Positions 28,402 through 40,283 are shown, counted from the first letter of the stretch. The stretch: DNA of 64,000 bases from Brasenia schreberi (GCA_036023115.1 JAYKKT010000036.1:6622001-6686000), one strand, 5' to 3'. Made by a program: numbers and translations. The notes: generated from the sequence alone by a model not told the origin.

Positions 28402-29552
28402 ATGTGCGATAGATCTATACCTCTTGAGATGACCTAGGTATGGTTTTCTCCCAAACTACATCTCATATGGTGTAGAGAATATAACTTTATATGGTAATCT
28501 GTTAAGAATATACACAATTATATTTATTACTTCTCCCCAAAATACCTTTGGTAGAGATGCATCTATCAACATAGACCTCATCATATTCAGTAAGATCATG
28601 TTATGCATTTCTGAAACATCATTCTATTGAGGTGTCTTGGGTATTGTATTTTGCTTTACAATACCAAAGTCTTTTTAGAATTCTAAAAATTCTGCAGAAC
28701 CACTTAAGGACGAACAATAATTTTTTCCTTTATTTCGTATCATTGTAATTTCCTACAAACTTTAGGGGTAAATCATGAATTTTACCCTTTTGTATGGTTT
28801 TATAATATTTCAAAAAGACTTAGGCAAGATAGTAAAATTATACCTTATTTTAATTTTCTGTTGTGATTGATCGATAGTATAATCGTAATTGTACCCCTCA
28901 ACTGTATTTGTAATTTTTTAAAAGACAGGAGTAGTATCGTCTTTTCACACAATGGCAAAACAATTAAATTTTGACCATTTAGGGGCAACCTTATAATTTC
29001 AAAGTTGGTAATTCGTAATTTTCAAAAACTATCAGAAGAAAGTTTTGTTTTTTTGTTCGTTAAGGGTAAAACTATCTTTTACTTAAAAATATTTAGGTAT
29101 TTTGATAATTTCATCAAGTGACAGTTTTATAAAATAAAAAAAATACCGGCGGTTTTCAAAAAACTGTTTGATGATTTTCGATGCCCCCAGTCGTGGGTGG
29201 TTTTTCGAACGTTTTAGAAGAAAACTGAAAAAGATAGAGGCAAAAAAAAAGGAAGAGGGCAACGTGAGAGAGGGGGAGCGAGAGAGAAATGCAGACCAGG
29301 AAGAAGAAAAGGGAGCTCTAGGCCTCGCCTTTTACGTCGCTCTGCCTTTTAGGCGAGTCTTGCCACTCTAACTTCTCGTTGAGGCTTGCGGCTCTGCCTC
29401 GCCGTTTACCATACCTTCCTTTTTTTCGGACCTCTCTTTTCTTATACCGGCTTCCTTCTTGTTAGAAAAAATATCTTACAGTTTTTCTTTTTTCTATAAA
29501 TTATTTTGTCTCTTTGTTTAGCTTCTCTACAAACGTTGTTATGATACCAACG

Positions 29553-29827
29553 TGGGAGTATAGATGTGTACTTCAATTCGTCGTTGGAGGTCACTTGACT
29601 TGCAGCGGAATGTGGGTCGAGCTGGGAAACGCCTCAAAGAGATCGGGCGAATGAATAAGATGGAGTTGATTTACGATTTCTAAATATGACTTATTGAGGA
29701 AATATGTTTTCTATTTGAGTGCATCTTAATATCTTCGTTTTTGTTTCCATTACAAATCATTTCTCTCATTTTAATGTACGTAACGTTATAATGTTTTACA
29801 CCGTGAGAATGGCGATTCTAAGTTACA
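29553..29827 (-). repeat. Right LTR (5' LTR) of the copia element
   Basis: Starts TGGGAGTATAG and ends GTTACA, next to the TGGTATCA primer-binding-site-like word at about 29541-29549 (minus strand). Confidence 0.75.
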
Positions 29828-30023
29828 TGTTTTTGGTCCGACGTCGGAGAGGAATTATGGATTGTTTCATCCACAAGGCACTCCCGTTTACAACATTGGG
29901 CTCAGTGGGGTTCTTCCTGGATATTATGAATCCGGGGCGTCGGGGAGGAGCAGCCAGGTAAAATGGAACACAACTAACGTCTTCTCTGCTGCTTTTGTTT
30001 GTTTGGTACTGATGGTCGATACA
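29828..30023 (+). pseudogene. GH17 beta-1,3-glucanase pseudogene, 3' part
   Basis: Continues the dead GH17 copy beyond the copia element: GGTCCGACGTCGGAGAGG, then codons for NYGLFHPQGTPVYNIGLS and LPGYYESGASGRSSQV, almost identical to the C-terminus of the intact gene. Relative to that gene, a stretch before the insertion (GCTTTGTTCAATGAGG and neighbours) is missing. Confidence 0.93.
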
Positions 30024-31220
30024 TTTTTTAGTCAAAATGGCTTATGTTAAAGTGTTTTGTATTGAAAAGACTGCTTTTGAATCTATCCAGTTTCCTTTTT
30101 TCTGGTTTCTTATTCCAAGTTTTAGTTTCTGTTGGATTCTTGTCTTTAATGTGAGGATAAAATTACCCGAAAAAGAGTTTCCGTGGATACAGAGTCATGG
30201 CCTCTCTGTGCTCGTTGGCGCTTTCTGTTCAATATTCCTCATCAATATGCTTGTTTGATGTACATGGTTTTCTCACGATAGTGCTGCAAATCAGGTGTTC
30301 ATGTTTTTCTTTCTTCGGATGCCTGCAGATATCCTGGACTTGCGGGTTTTCTGACCATCACGCTGATTATGATAATGTGGGCTCAATAATCTTAATTAGC
30401 TGCCGATGGTAGCTTATAAGAACAAAGCAGTTCGAAGCCTCGCAGTGTTCTACCGAACAAGATTCATTCGCCTTCGCCTACAAGCTCTGTCGAACAAAGG
30501 AATTTGAAGCCTTGCAGTGCTCTATCGAACAAGATTCAGTACGGTGAGTGCTTGCCACATAACTTTCTTGGTAGTTATTATGTGATCGTTCCACTTCAAA
30601 CAAGATTATGAGATCATCTAGTAAAAAAAGAAAAGCCAAGTGATGATTTAGGAAGTATATTCGTGATTTAATGGCTGCCCATTTGGAGTTCATGCTGTTT
30701 AGGCGTCATAGAAAATGCACTTTGTGATAACCAGGGAATCTGTCAGACGAAAATGAATCTTACAAGAGGATAGGTTTCATGGAAAAGTTCAAACTTTTCC
30801 CAAAAGTATGTGATCTTGAGCACCGGTTCTAGTCGGCAATCCAAAAGAGTGGACAACAGTATCACCTACTTTCAGTGCTCACCGAGAGGTGGTGCAGATT
30901 TGGAATCTGGTTTCGGTTTCTGTCAGTGTCTCTGTGAGTTTGGCTCATCGCTTGAGACAATCTAATCCGCGTCTTTTTGTTGACGAAAAGATGATAAAAG
31001 GAGGAAGATCATGGGGGGCATGTTGATTTGTCCTCCTTTCTAATGTCATAACTGCACCGCAAATTTAGCTCGGGCCTCTCTCTCTATCTATTTATCTATC
31101 TATTTATCTATCCGTCTGTCTATCTATCTATCTATCTATCTATCTATAAACACCTTTTTTTTTTCCTTTTTCGATAGAGCTCAAAGAAATAGGCCATTGA
31201 GTTAATGGTGCTGGTACAAA
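30024..31220. other. 3' flank of GH17 copy A, duplicated block
   Basis: Tracks 40284-41290 along its length (ATATCCTGGACT, TTTTCTGACCATCA, AACAAGATTCATTCGCCTTC, GAGTTTGGCTCATCGC). Non-coding; part of the tandem duplication. It contains the TATC microsatellite listed next. Confidence 0.85.
31080..31146. repeat. (TATC)n microsatellite
   Basis: Imperfect TATC/TATT tetranucleotides over about 65 bp. The corresponding place in copy B has only a short CT run, so the array expanded after duplication or was lost in B. Confidence 0.95.
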
Positions 31221-31223
31221 CAT

Positions 31224-32290
31224 AACCAACGCTTTTCCCACATTAGCTGGTTTCAGCTTCATGGATTCTTAATTTCTTGTATCACATTACCATTTTAACT
31301 CAAAAAAGCAAGATTCATGGTATCCTTTCAATGAAAGAGCAACTCTCGTTTTTTGAAGATTGTATTGACTATAAAGAGATCAAATGGCATAGCAAAATTT
31401 AAAATCTCCCTATCTTTCTCATTTATATCCCCAAAACCAAAGTTTTCATGAATACCTTGATATCCTAATGCCTCTTTACCGACATGTCCATTTAAGTCTC
31501 CTCCTAAACAAATCATCTCCCTTTGTAGAATCTTTTGAATCACCTTATCTAACTTTTCCCAAAAAGTTATCTTTATACTATCTTCTAGTCCTACTTGGGG
31601 TGCGTAAGCACAAACTATATTCAAAACCTCTGCTTCTAACACTAATTTCAATATCATGATTCAATCACCATATTGTTGGATGTATACTAAACTATCCTTT
31701 AAATCTTTATTTATGATAATACCAACTTCGTTACGAGCCTTTTCTTTACCTGAGTACTATAATTTAAAACCTATATCCTCTATCTCCTTTGCTTTTTCTC
31801 CAACCCATTTTGTCTCTTGTAAACATAGAATATGAATCTTTTAACGAATCATAGTATCTATCACCTCCATTAACTTACCGGATAATATTCCAATATTCCA
31901 AGAATCAATACGAATCTTATTATCTAGGACTAGCTTCCTTACCCCCCGCATCCGTCCATAATCAAAATACGGAGACCCTCACTGCAAATTATTAACTACA
32001 TTCGGGTGGCAATGTAGCGGGACTAACTTCTTTACCCACAATCATCCATGATGTGGAAATTCTTTCTACAATTGATTCACTACATTCGATTACTTACTTA
32101 TTACTGCATTCAGGCTCTACAGCACGTCGCTAGGAGGGGATGCCCCAAAGCAATGCTCATAATTTCTGTAATTCATGTTATAAAATCCGATGAAGTTTTA
32201 CGCTGGCTGTCGAAAGCCTAACACAACCCTCCTCCTTTATCCGAGCTTGGGACCGGCAATGCAAGGGTGATCCCTTACATGGCGGAGTTA
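31224..32290 (-). mobile_element. RTE LINE with large internal deletion
   Basis: The minus strand begins at 32290 with the family 5' end (AACTCCGCCATGTAAGGG), runs through the 5' leader and endonuclease (MILKLVLEAEVLNIVCAY, GDLNGHVGKEALGYQG), then jumps near 31325 to the extreme 3' end (31224-31320, including AAGAATCCATG-like and GGGAAAAG words). The whole reverse-transcriptase region is missing. No matching target duplication was found, which fits a rearranged copy. Confidence 0.85.
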
Positions 32291-33100
32291 TGGAGTTGAT
32301 GTGGATGCCGACCTAAATTCTTGTAGTCGTATATTTTAACCATGCAGAACAGTTTTCATTGATTCTTGTTCGATTGTTTATGAAAGAGAGAATACTTTGG
32401 GATTTTACATGCAATAATTAATGAGTTGAGTATATATACTCATTTTGCCTTTGATTACGTTAAAGTTTTTCTTTCAATGACTTTTGATTGCACGCAAGAA
32501 AGGCATTATTTTAGTTTGTGAAAATGGTTTTGTATAAGAGATGAGATCATGTTGTGAGTGGGTTATTCGTAGCGCGTACCTTTATTCGATGGGTTATTAC
32601 CGGCTCAAATCCCACTGGCCCGGCCTCTCTCAACCTCTCTTTATGCACAGAAAGAGAAATCTCCATTCTGTATTATACGCATCCTATTCACATCTCTGTA
32701 TATAATACGAATCTGCCTCATTCAGGACAGGTTTCCACATGAGCGAGGGATCCCCTGGCCATGAACATCCTTAGTAGCAGCTTTTCTACCATGAATGAGG
32801 CAGTGGTTTCTTTTTCTAACTTCTATCTTGTTGTTCTCCTCACTGACCACATAGCAACCCACCTATACTTTGTACTGAACGCATTTCGTACACTTCACGA
32901 ATGCCGTGTAGTGAGACTACACATTGTGCCATTCGAATTGAGTCGTTGTCGATGACAACAATATATATATATATAACAATAACTAAGCCTTTTCCCAGAT
33001 GGTATATATATAATACAGAAAGTTGATTCGTCTTTCTCATGACTATGTTCAGTGACCGCCTCTCTCTCTTTAGAATTGTGGGTGTCTCGAAGAATTAAAA
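32291..33100. other. Distal part of GH17 block A
   Basis: Matches 42322-42880 of block B (TGGATGCCGRCCTAAATTC, GCAGAACAGTTTTCATTG, TGAGTTGAGTATATAT). Non-coding. It contains the insertion at 32709-33006. Confidence 0.85.
32709..33006. mobile_element. 298-bp insertion with 10-bp target duplication
   Basis: TATATAATAC lies at both sides (32699-32708 and 33007-33016). Block B at about 42770-42780 has a single uninterrupted GTATATAATACAG, so the empty site is visible in the paralogue. The insert has no recognised terminal repeats and no convincing ORF. Its right end contains the LINE-tail word in reverse (AACTAAGCCTTTTCCC). Confidence 0.8.
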
Positions 33101-33215
33101 GAAAGATGCAAGTGTGGATCAATTGCATCGAGTCTAGGAGGAAACCGAACCAAGTCAGGTGGGAGCCGGCTGGGTCAAATGAGTAAGCCCTTGAAAACCT
33201 CAAATGTGTGTATGC

Positions 33216-33217
<2 letters not shown>

Positions 33218-33284
<67 letters not shown>

Positions 33285-33295
33285 ATATATATATA
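33218..33295. repeat. (CT)n then (TA)n microsatellite
   Basis: About 64 bp of CT followed by a short TA run. Confidence 0.97.
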
Positions 33296-33299
33296 CCAG

Positions 33300-34229
33300 A
33301 ATGGACGCCCATACTAGGTGAAGATGGGGTAATACGACCCCTGTAAATTTAAATATACATATTTATGGGCATGAGCAACACATGTTCATTAAGTATTAAA
33401 ATGCAACCTTATATATAAGTATATATCTTACCAGAGGGACGTCTGGTAGTAGTTGGGCAAGGGCAAGTGCAAGGTCAATTAAATGTATGTAGTCTTCATA
33501 TGGGAAAAAAGTAAGGCTTTGACGACCAAATATAGCTTGAGATATACACATATTTATATGCATATACCCTCTACATACATAAACAAGAAGCATATTATAT
33601 ATATAATGAAAAGCGGGGCCTTATAGGGATGTCCAAAACCGAGTCAGGGCTTCTTTGGACCATATGTTTCCCTATATATATAATGTGGGGAATAGAACTC
33701 AAGTTGGGCTTAGTAGGGCATGACCATAGCAAACATGGGCTAACCGTAGGTCAAGTTATTTGAAGCAGGGCGCAGCATAGACTGAAATGTTCAAGCGTTA
33801 CTGCACAGTGAATTCTCAAGAGAAACTTGGGGCAGCTTCGGACCAGCCGGAAAACGTGAGGAATCGGTCGGAATCCGGTGAGTTCACCTATTTTTCAGAT
33901 TTTTGTTTTTTTTAGATTTTTGATGAAAAAACTTGTTGAAAATCATCATTTTGGGCTTGGATCGAAGGTTTGAGGTAGAACTAAGTGTTTTGGCAGGTTG
34001 GGTAAGTGAAGTGTGTTGATTTGGCTAGAAAACGGTTCCAATTCGCCGGATTTTTCATTTTTTACAACATTTTCTTTTCACTTTCATTTTTTGGCGAAAT
34101 GCCACTGCCGGTGGTTGTTGCTGACCTTGGTCGAAAGAGGGGAGGTAGAAGAAGAGGGAGACTACCTTGGCCAATCTTAATCGTCGTCGAAATCCGGCGA
34201 AATCGATGCTGGAAAACCATGGGAACTGG
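33300..34229. other. Spacer, nothing recognised
   Basis: AT-rich sequence with weak open frames (for example 34006-34413) that resemble no known protein. Confidence 0.35.
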
Positions 34230-34520
34230 CCCTTTTGGGCATGTCCCTCGTGTTCGTGTCGGACACGGCGTATCGTGTCTAAAATATCATGAACCAACAC
34301 TGGTTCATGTCGTGTCCTCATATCGCATGTTAAAAACCAGTTCTGTGTCAAAACATGTTTCGTGTCGGGTTCTGTATCGGAAATGGGTCAAGATTGGTCG
34401 TGTCTTGAAATGAGTTTCTAGGTGGATTCTTGCAAGATCCAAAAATCCAACTCTCTTCCCCGTGCTAAAAGCCAAAGGTGGTTTCATTATGAACAATGCG
34501 ACATGAATCCATTTTACAAG

Positions 34521-34730
34521 CATGGTTCTTGCAAGAGATTCGAGATCCATTTTTCGAAAAGCTCAACTCTGGCAATATAAGGCAGTGAAATGAAAACCAG
34601 ACACGAGCACAACTAGAAAAGTTCATGTTCGGGTTACCTAATGTATGACGAATAAATTTTATTGTTGGGTTCTATTCATCTTGACCTGTTTTCTATTCAA
34701 ACATAAAATGGCATAACGCGAAATTTTACT
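34521..34730. repeat. Dispersed repeat, copy 3
   Basis: Third copy of the 18977/19468 family (CTTGCAAGAGATTCGAGATC, CACGAGCACRACTAGAA, CTAATGTATGACGA). Its neighbourhood, about 34230-35700, is rich in CGTGTCGGG/CATGTC words and may be one larger element whose borders I could not fix. Confidence 0.7.
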
Positions 34731-35699
34731 TAAGTGGATCGTGTCAACCGGATTTATTTAGTTTTTTAAGGAAAATTCTAGACCGGAATATGATTCTCAA
34801 AGAAGATGGATGCCTTACAGCAGATCCAAACTGTATGGGGTTCAGATGATGGAATCCCCCTTTTGGCATATGATAGAGCCACCGAAAAATATGGATTCCC
34901 CAACTCCCCCTTTTTCTTTTTATTTATTTAATTATTTATTTTATAAACATAAGAGCAGGAGGATTGAGACAAGGAGTACGTGGAAAGAGGAAAAGGAAAA
35001 GGTGTGTTCGGGTCGAAAAGGGATCCAAACACCACATTGGCAATCCAAATTCCTACTTTAGTGGTCAACTCGTTCAGTTTCTAACCATTTCCTCCCACCA
35101 ATATGGGCTTATCTACTAGCTAGCTGCAAGTGGGTCGGATTAGTTCCGATCTTTTGTCAGAATCGTTTGCTTTCAAGTCAGGTCTGGATCTGGGCCCACA
35201 TCTGTTTGGCGGATCTGGATCCTTAAAGACTTCAAATCCTCAAAAAGGTCCAAAATACAGGGAATGCTGACTCTGACGGTGCGCAGCATGTGGCTTATTG
35301 GATGGAAAGTACATTCCTCTAAGAATTACTTCTTGTAAGGATGAATCTGATCAAGGGTTGTTATTTTGTGCTTCAGGTGGTGTTTGTCTCATGCCTGTTT
35401 TGTGTCAAAAACAGGTTGAAACGAATGCAACCCAACTCTCTCTAGGTCGTTTGGGTGGATAGTAATATGGTGTTCATATAGGTTATGATATCATGTCCAA
35501 AATTGCCACCAGCAGTTTCATATTATGTGTTGTGCATTACTCTTATTTATGTCAAAAACAGGTCAACTCGAACATGGGCCCCATTTTTTCTTGCATCACC
35601 TTATGTGGACACAATTATATGTTCTTTTCAGGTCATCTTTGTGTCTTGGTTTCGTGTCTTGAACATGACCCATCTATGGCTATAAGAGCAAATTGATTG

Positions 35700-37600
35700 T
35701 GTGCATGTTATTAGATTTCTTTTTCTTGTAATAGTATCAAGATTTCATACTATTATGTCGAGGTGATATAACTTAAACTGAAATATAATTAGGAGACCAT
35801 GAGCATGCAAAGAAAGGTATACAATGAGCTTATTAGAGAAAACTCTAGGGCATAGTTCATGCGCAAACTAATTCATGCTTAAATTAACTTAAAAAATCTG
35901 TGATCAACATTCAAGTTTGAATTTGAAGAGCATTTAATGCACATTGTCATTGAATGCTAGAAGTATGAAAAATAAAATAATAATTTTTATTTTTTAAATT
36001 CAAATCTTTACCATTGATCAAACTAATCAAATAATAAAGATATTTAAGTGGATTTGACAATAGATGGATGTGCACATATACTAATTGTTGGAGAAAACTG
36101 AGAGTAACACCACTAGCATGTAAAATAAAGAACGCACTTAAGATATTTTTTATACATGAAGAGATGACCAAAATGACGGCCTCGTGTAAAGTTGCCAAGT
36201 AAGTTATAGGAATTGCAAGGAAACGAAAAACAATCACACTAAAGAGATCCATAAGGGTGATAGTGCTATTTCAATATTAAATTCTAACAACAGACTAAAA
36301 TAAAGCTTATGAATCCATGTTAGCCAGCCCTCACTCCGTACAGGCCCGATCTCTCTCTTCCTCTCTCTCTACATTATATGTGTGTTAGAAAACTTATTAT
36401 TGCACATCTCTAACAATGAATACTTATGTCCTCTCATTGTTTTTTTAAGTATATCATTGTTTAAAAATATATATATATTTTTATTACACTTGTACTAGTA
36501 AAAAGTAGTAAGTGAGCGTAAGTATTTATTGACACACATGAGCAACATCCAATTACTCTCTCTCCTTTCCGTTTTCTCTCTCTCTCTCTTTCTCTTTATA
36601 TATATATATATATATAGCAGCAGTCATGGGCGGCAGCTAGTTTTACATTTGAGTTCGTGGGTGGATTTCAATTATCAGGTCCAATCTTATTGAGACGAGA
36701 AGGACCTAAACTGAACTGGCATTAGCTAAACGCGTTACTGACGACTAAGAATTCATGTAGCTGACCCGATGTAGTTGACCCGATTTAGGGTAGCAGAAGG
36801 TTTGATTTTGGTGTTGAAATGAGCCCTGACTAGTTTGGAAATGCGTATCCAAGATCCATGAGGAGCATCCGAGATCCAAATCCGGTCGCAGATAAGAAAG
36901 GTATTTGTCTTTGAATTGGGTACTTCGTGATGGCCCTACATGAACGTGGCAGTCACGTCACGTCAAGCAATTCCGCGCTGTTTCGCACGTGCTATCTACG
37001 TGGATCGCCGTCAGCATGAGTTACTGCCGTCCTTTCACACCGGTCCCGCTGAAGCAACGGCGTGATGCTCTGACTGACGCCGACCTCCCAACAATGTTTG
37101 CCGTTTAAGTGATGAACGAACGGAACGGAGTCCTCCTTTGCCTGCTCAAAGTTGTCAAAGTCCGAGTCCGTCACGGAAGATGAGATGTCGATGGTCAAAT
37201 AAGTAGGTTATTTTTTTATTAATATAAAAGATTAAATATTCTTGTATTTACAGAGCAAATGACTAATTATAATTTCAAGCCCTTTGAAGAAAAAAATAAT
37301 TAATGATTAAATGCTTGAAAATTGAAATAAATAATCAAGCCTTTTTAATATATAACATTGTTTTTGCTAAGATTGTGAGGTTGAAGCCGGATGCACGCCC
37401 AAGGTGTTGAACTCGTGACCTTCAATATATGAAATTTATGTTGCTCTCAAACTACCCCCAAAAAAGTGCCAACAGACCTACTGGTTGGGATGTGAACTCT
37501 AAGGAAACTTGGAGTTTATGGTCCTGAGTTCAATAGTTCATGGGTCTGCCAAATGCAACTCTTGGCTATATAAGCAAAAGTAAATGCAGTTAGGTGTAAT
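35700..37600. other. Spacer
   Basis: AT-rich. Short CT and AT runs occur near 36573-36615. A GC-richer patch at 36940-37200 contains a 68-codon minus-strand frame (36992-37198) with no recognised similarity. No gene is claimed. Confidence 0.35.
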
Positions 37601-37603
37601 AAC

Positions 37604-37690
37604 TGCAGAAGAAGTCGGCGAAGGGGTCAACTCAAAAGAACCTTTAACTTGAAGGTCGTGAGTTTGATCCCCAAAGCTTGCATATCTCAT
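37604..37690 (+). repeat. tRNA-like SINE fragment, second family
   Basis: Contains GTCAACTCAAAAGAACC and CTTGAAGGTCGTGAGTTTG, followed by ATCCCC. The second phrase recurs at 59612-59705. Likely pol III-type B-box region. Confidence 0.45.
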
Positions 37691-37710
37691 AGGTTCTCTC
37701 TAACCTAGTT

Positions 37711-37830
37711 CTTTTTTTCTTACAAGAGGCCGAAGCCTAACACACATACCCATACATGCACCCTCTAGGAGTCGAACTCCCCACCAGCAGTGACAATACT
37801 AGAGCGCCTTGCTGTTGAGCTAACGCTCTA
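37711..37830 (-). repeat. tRNA-derived SINE, first family
   Basis: The minus strand reads GCGTTAGCTCAACAGCAAGG (A box), GCGCTCTAGT, GGGGAGTTCGACTCCTAGAG (B box), GTGTGTTAGGCTTCGGCCTC and an A-rich end. The order and spacing equal those of the copy at 58999-59119. Confidence 0.75.
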
Positions 37831-38940
37831 AAATATAGAGATAGATAAAGTTTGAAGTCATAAAGTTTATAGAGTTAGTAAATATGCTTGAGATGGGATG
37901 ATGTTGGCTTATTTGTAAAAAAATGAGAAATGAAGATATCAATCCAATTAACTACTATTTGTAGGGTCTCTTAGGGGTTTAAGTGGCGGTGACACTTGTG
38001 ATACACCAGTTGGATCGAGGTGCATGACCAACATCTAGGAATGTCCTCGAGTAATGTTACCGACATTTGTATTGTTTGATTATGTTTAGTCTTACTCTCA
38101 CCTATCACCTCGATGATGATGATGTAACATCAAAGAGTGATTAAGATTTATATTTATTCGATGTGATGTCATTAAAACTTTTATTTATTTGATGTATGCA
38201 ATGTCATATCATATTTATTCTTCTTTTCTCTTTTCTTTTATGAACTCAATTAATCGAAAACTCATATAAAAGTGAATTGTTAATTGGGCCTAAGCAAATA
38301 CTATATATATACGAGGAATGCTATACATTTGATAGTTCGGGTTGTATAAGTTTCATAATTTATAATTCAATCAGTTCATGTTGATACTATCTTTTTCTTG
38401 TATGAAATTACACATTATTTCTTACAATGCAATAGTACAACAATACAATTAACATAGGTGAAAAATGGAGAGTGGAAGAATAGTAAGGAGAATAAACTTA
38501 TTTCAATCTCCCCATATGATAATATAATAGGAACCCCTGATGAGAATAGAGCTGAAAAGAACGAAAATTGACAATATAGTAAAGAGGCCAAGAGAGAGAA
38601 AGGGAGAAGAAGTAATCCAAAGACAGATAAAAGGAAAAATTCTGAAAAGAGAAAAAATGTGTGAGGAAGAGATCAACAAGACGGTAAAATGAGAAAGTGG
38701 GAGTATACTTCGAGGATCATTGTTTACAATATAAGCAATTTGTGAAGAGTAACTGTCGTTGAATTCGTCCTTTCCATCCTTCAATTCAACGTTTCGAGGC
38801 AGTGAGAGCGGACGAGGAGGAGGCGATAAGGCGGTGGGAAGGAAGAATCTCGAGAATGGGACTCCCATTCGACTGTCGACACCTTTCTTTAGTAGGGAGA
38901 ACGGATAACGCTCGTAACGCTCTCCAGTGGACTAACGCTC
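37831..38940. other. Spacer upstream of the intact GH17 gene
   Basis: AT-rich to about 38700, then more mixed. No gene is supported; minus-strand frames here look accidental. Confidence 0.4.
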
Positions 38941-38943
38941 TCC

Positions 38944-38952
38944 TCTATAAAA
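38944..38952 (+). promoter_or_regulatory. TATA box of the GH17 gene
   Basis: CTATAAAAG lies 62 bases before the start codon, followed by a CT-rich leader (38984-38998). Transcription would begin near 38975-38985. Confidence 0.7.
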
Positions 38953-39013
38953 GACGTTCCAATCCTCCCAAGATATTCCTTCCCTCTCTCTCTCTCTCAG
39001 AGAACACAGACCA

Positions 39014-40283
39014 ATGGCATGTGCGATGCAGAGACGTCTCTGCAGTTATTACGTCTGCCTTCTCTTGCTAGTGGGTAACTCTCTATTTCTCTCTCTGTCT
39101 GTGTGTGTGGATATAATGCAATTGCTTCTTTTAGTTGGTCTGATCTATGCGTATCTTCATCCGTTCTTCTATTTGTGCAGGCGAATTGTTGCAAGGACAG
39201 ACAGAGAGCCTCACGGTGGGCATAAACTACGGTCAGATCGCCAACAACCTCCCGTCGCCGTCGCAAGTAGCCGTCCTCCTCCGTTCCCTCAATGTCCGTA
39301 AGGTGAAGCTTTACGACGCAGACCCCAACGTCCTGCGCGCCTTCGCCGGCACTAATGTCGAGTTCGTTGTCGGGATTGGCAACGAGTACGTCGCCAAGAT
39401 GACCAACCCTTCTTTAGCGCTCAATTGGGTCCAGCTGAACGTCCAACCTTACCTCCCTAACACCCTCATCTCTTGCATCACCGTCGGCAACGAAGTTTTT
39501 TCGGGCAATGACACCACCCTCATGGTCAACCTCCTTCCGGCGATGCTGAGTATTCACAACGCGCTCTCCACCCTCGGTCTTGCCGACCAGGTCACGGTCA
39601 CCACCGCCCATTCCCTCACCATCCTCTCCTCTTCCTACCCGCCGTCTGCCGGCGCTTTCCGGCAAGATCTCGCCCGGTATATGCAGCCACTAGTGAACTT
39701 CCATGCTCAGACGGGCTCCCCTTTTCTCATCAATGCCTACCCTTATTTTGCTTACAAAGGAAACCCGAATCAGGTCTCTCTCGACTACGTTCTGTTCCAG
39801 CCGAACCAGGGGGTTCTTGATCCTGTTTCGAACCTGCGTTACGATAACATGCTGTACGCCCAGATCGACGCGGTTTATGCTGCGCTGGAGGCGATGGGGC
39901 GGCCGGATGTGCCGGTACGGATATCAGAGACCGGGTGGCCGTCGAGAGGAGACCCTGATGAGGCCGGGGCCACGGCGGAGAATGCTGGGATTTATAATGG
40001 GAATTTGTTGAAGAGGATCGAGATGAAGCAGGGGACGCCAATGAGGCCTTCCGTGCCGCTGGATACGTATGTCTTTGCTTTGTTCAATGAGGATTTGAAG
40101 CCCGGTCCGACGTCGGAGAGGAATTATGGATTGTTTCATCCAGACGGCACTCCTGTTTACAACATTGGGCTCAGTGGGGTTCTTCCTGGATATTATGAAT
40201 CAGGGGCGTCGGGGAGGAGCAGCCAGGTAAGATGGATCACTCCTAACGTCTTCTCTGCCGCTTTTCTGTTTCTATGGTGGTGA
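39014..40283 (+). CDS. Glucan endo-1,3-beta-glucosidase (GH17), intact
   Basis: Two coding exons, 39014-39074 and 39181-40283, split inside a Gly codon, giving 387 residues. Residues 1-20 plus the next few form a signal peptide (YYVCLLLLVGE). The GH17 barrel follows: TVGINYGQIANNLPSP, KLYDADPNVL, the acid-base Glu125 in TVGNEV, FLINAYPYFAYKG, the nucleophile Glu270 in ISETGWPSRGD, and FALFNEDLKPGPTSERNYG near the end. It hydrolyses beta-1,3-glucan (callose) in the wall or apoplast. There is no X8/CBM43 domain. The tail is a small-residue stretch (SGASGRSSQ) then a short hydrophobic end (NVFSAAFLFLWW), suggesting a weak GPI signal. It resembles Arabidopsis glucan endo-1,3-beta-glucosidase 14. 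It is the intact member of a tandem pair whose left copy is dead. Confidence 0.95.

Larger units (their letters stand above)
26629..29827 (-). mobile_element. Ty1/copia LTR retrotransposon, decayed, inserted in GH17 pseudogene
   Basis: The ends are TGTCGG..GTTACA with a perfect 5-bp duplication TGTTT (26624-26628 and 29828-29832). On the minus strand a primer-binding-site-like TGGTATCA follows the right-hand (5') LTR, matching the initiator-Met tRNA signature of plant elements. Minus-strand fragments read as integrase and later polyprotein: KDFGIVKQNTIPKTPQ, MRSMLIDASLPKVFWGE, NRLPYKV, FGRKPYLGHLK and CIFIGYPKIYKGY. No long ORF survives. At 3.2 kb the element is shorter than an intact copia (about 5 kb), so much of the interior is lost. 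Confidence 0.88.

Noticed and set aside
31200..31320. Apparent inversion between GH17 blocks A and B
   Set aside because: The inverted match to 41345-41440 is explained by LINE 3' fragments inserted in opposite orientations, not by inversion of the host DNA.
34006..34413. 135-codon plus-strand frame
   Set aside because: Composition resembles the surrounding repeat and no conserved motif is seen; minus-strand frames overlap it equally.
36992..37198. 68-codon minus-strand frame in a GC-richer patch
   Set aside because: Normal-looking composition, but no family recognised, no partner exon and no promoter signal; left unannotated as a gene.
39414..40139. Long minus-strand frames opposite the GH17 exon
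   Set aside because: Shadow frames of the GC-rich GH17 coding sequence on the plus strand.
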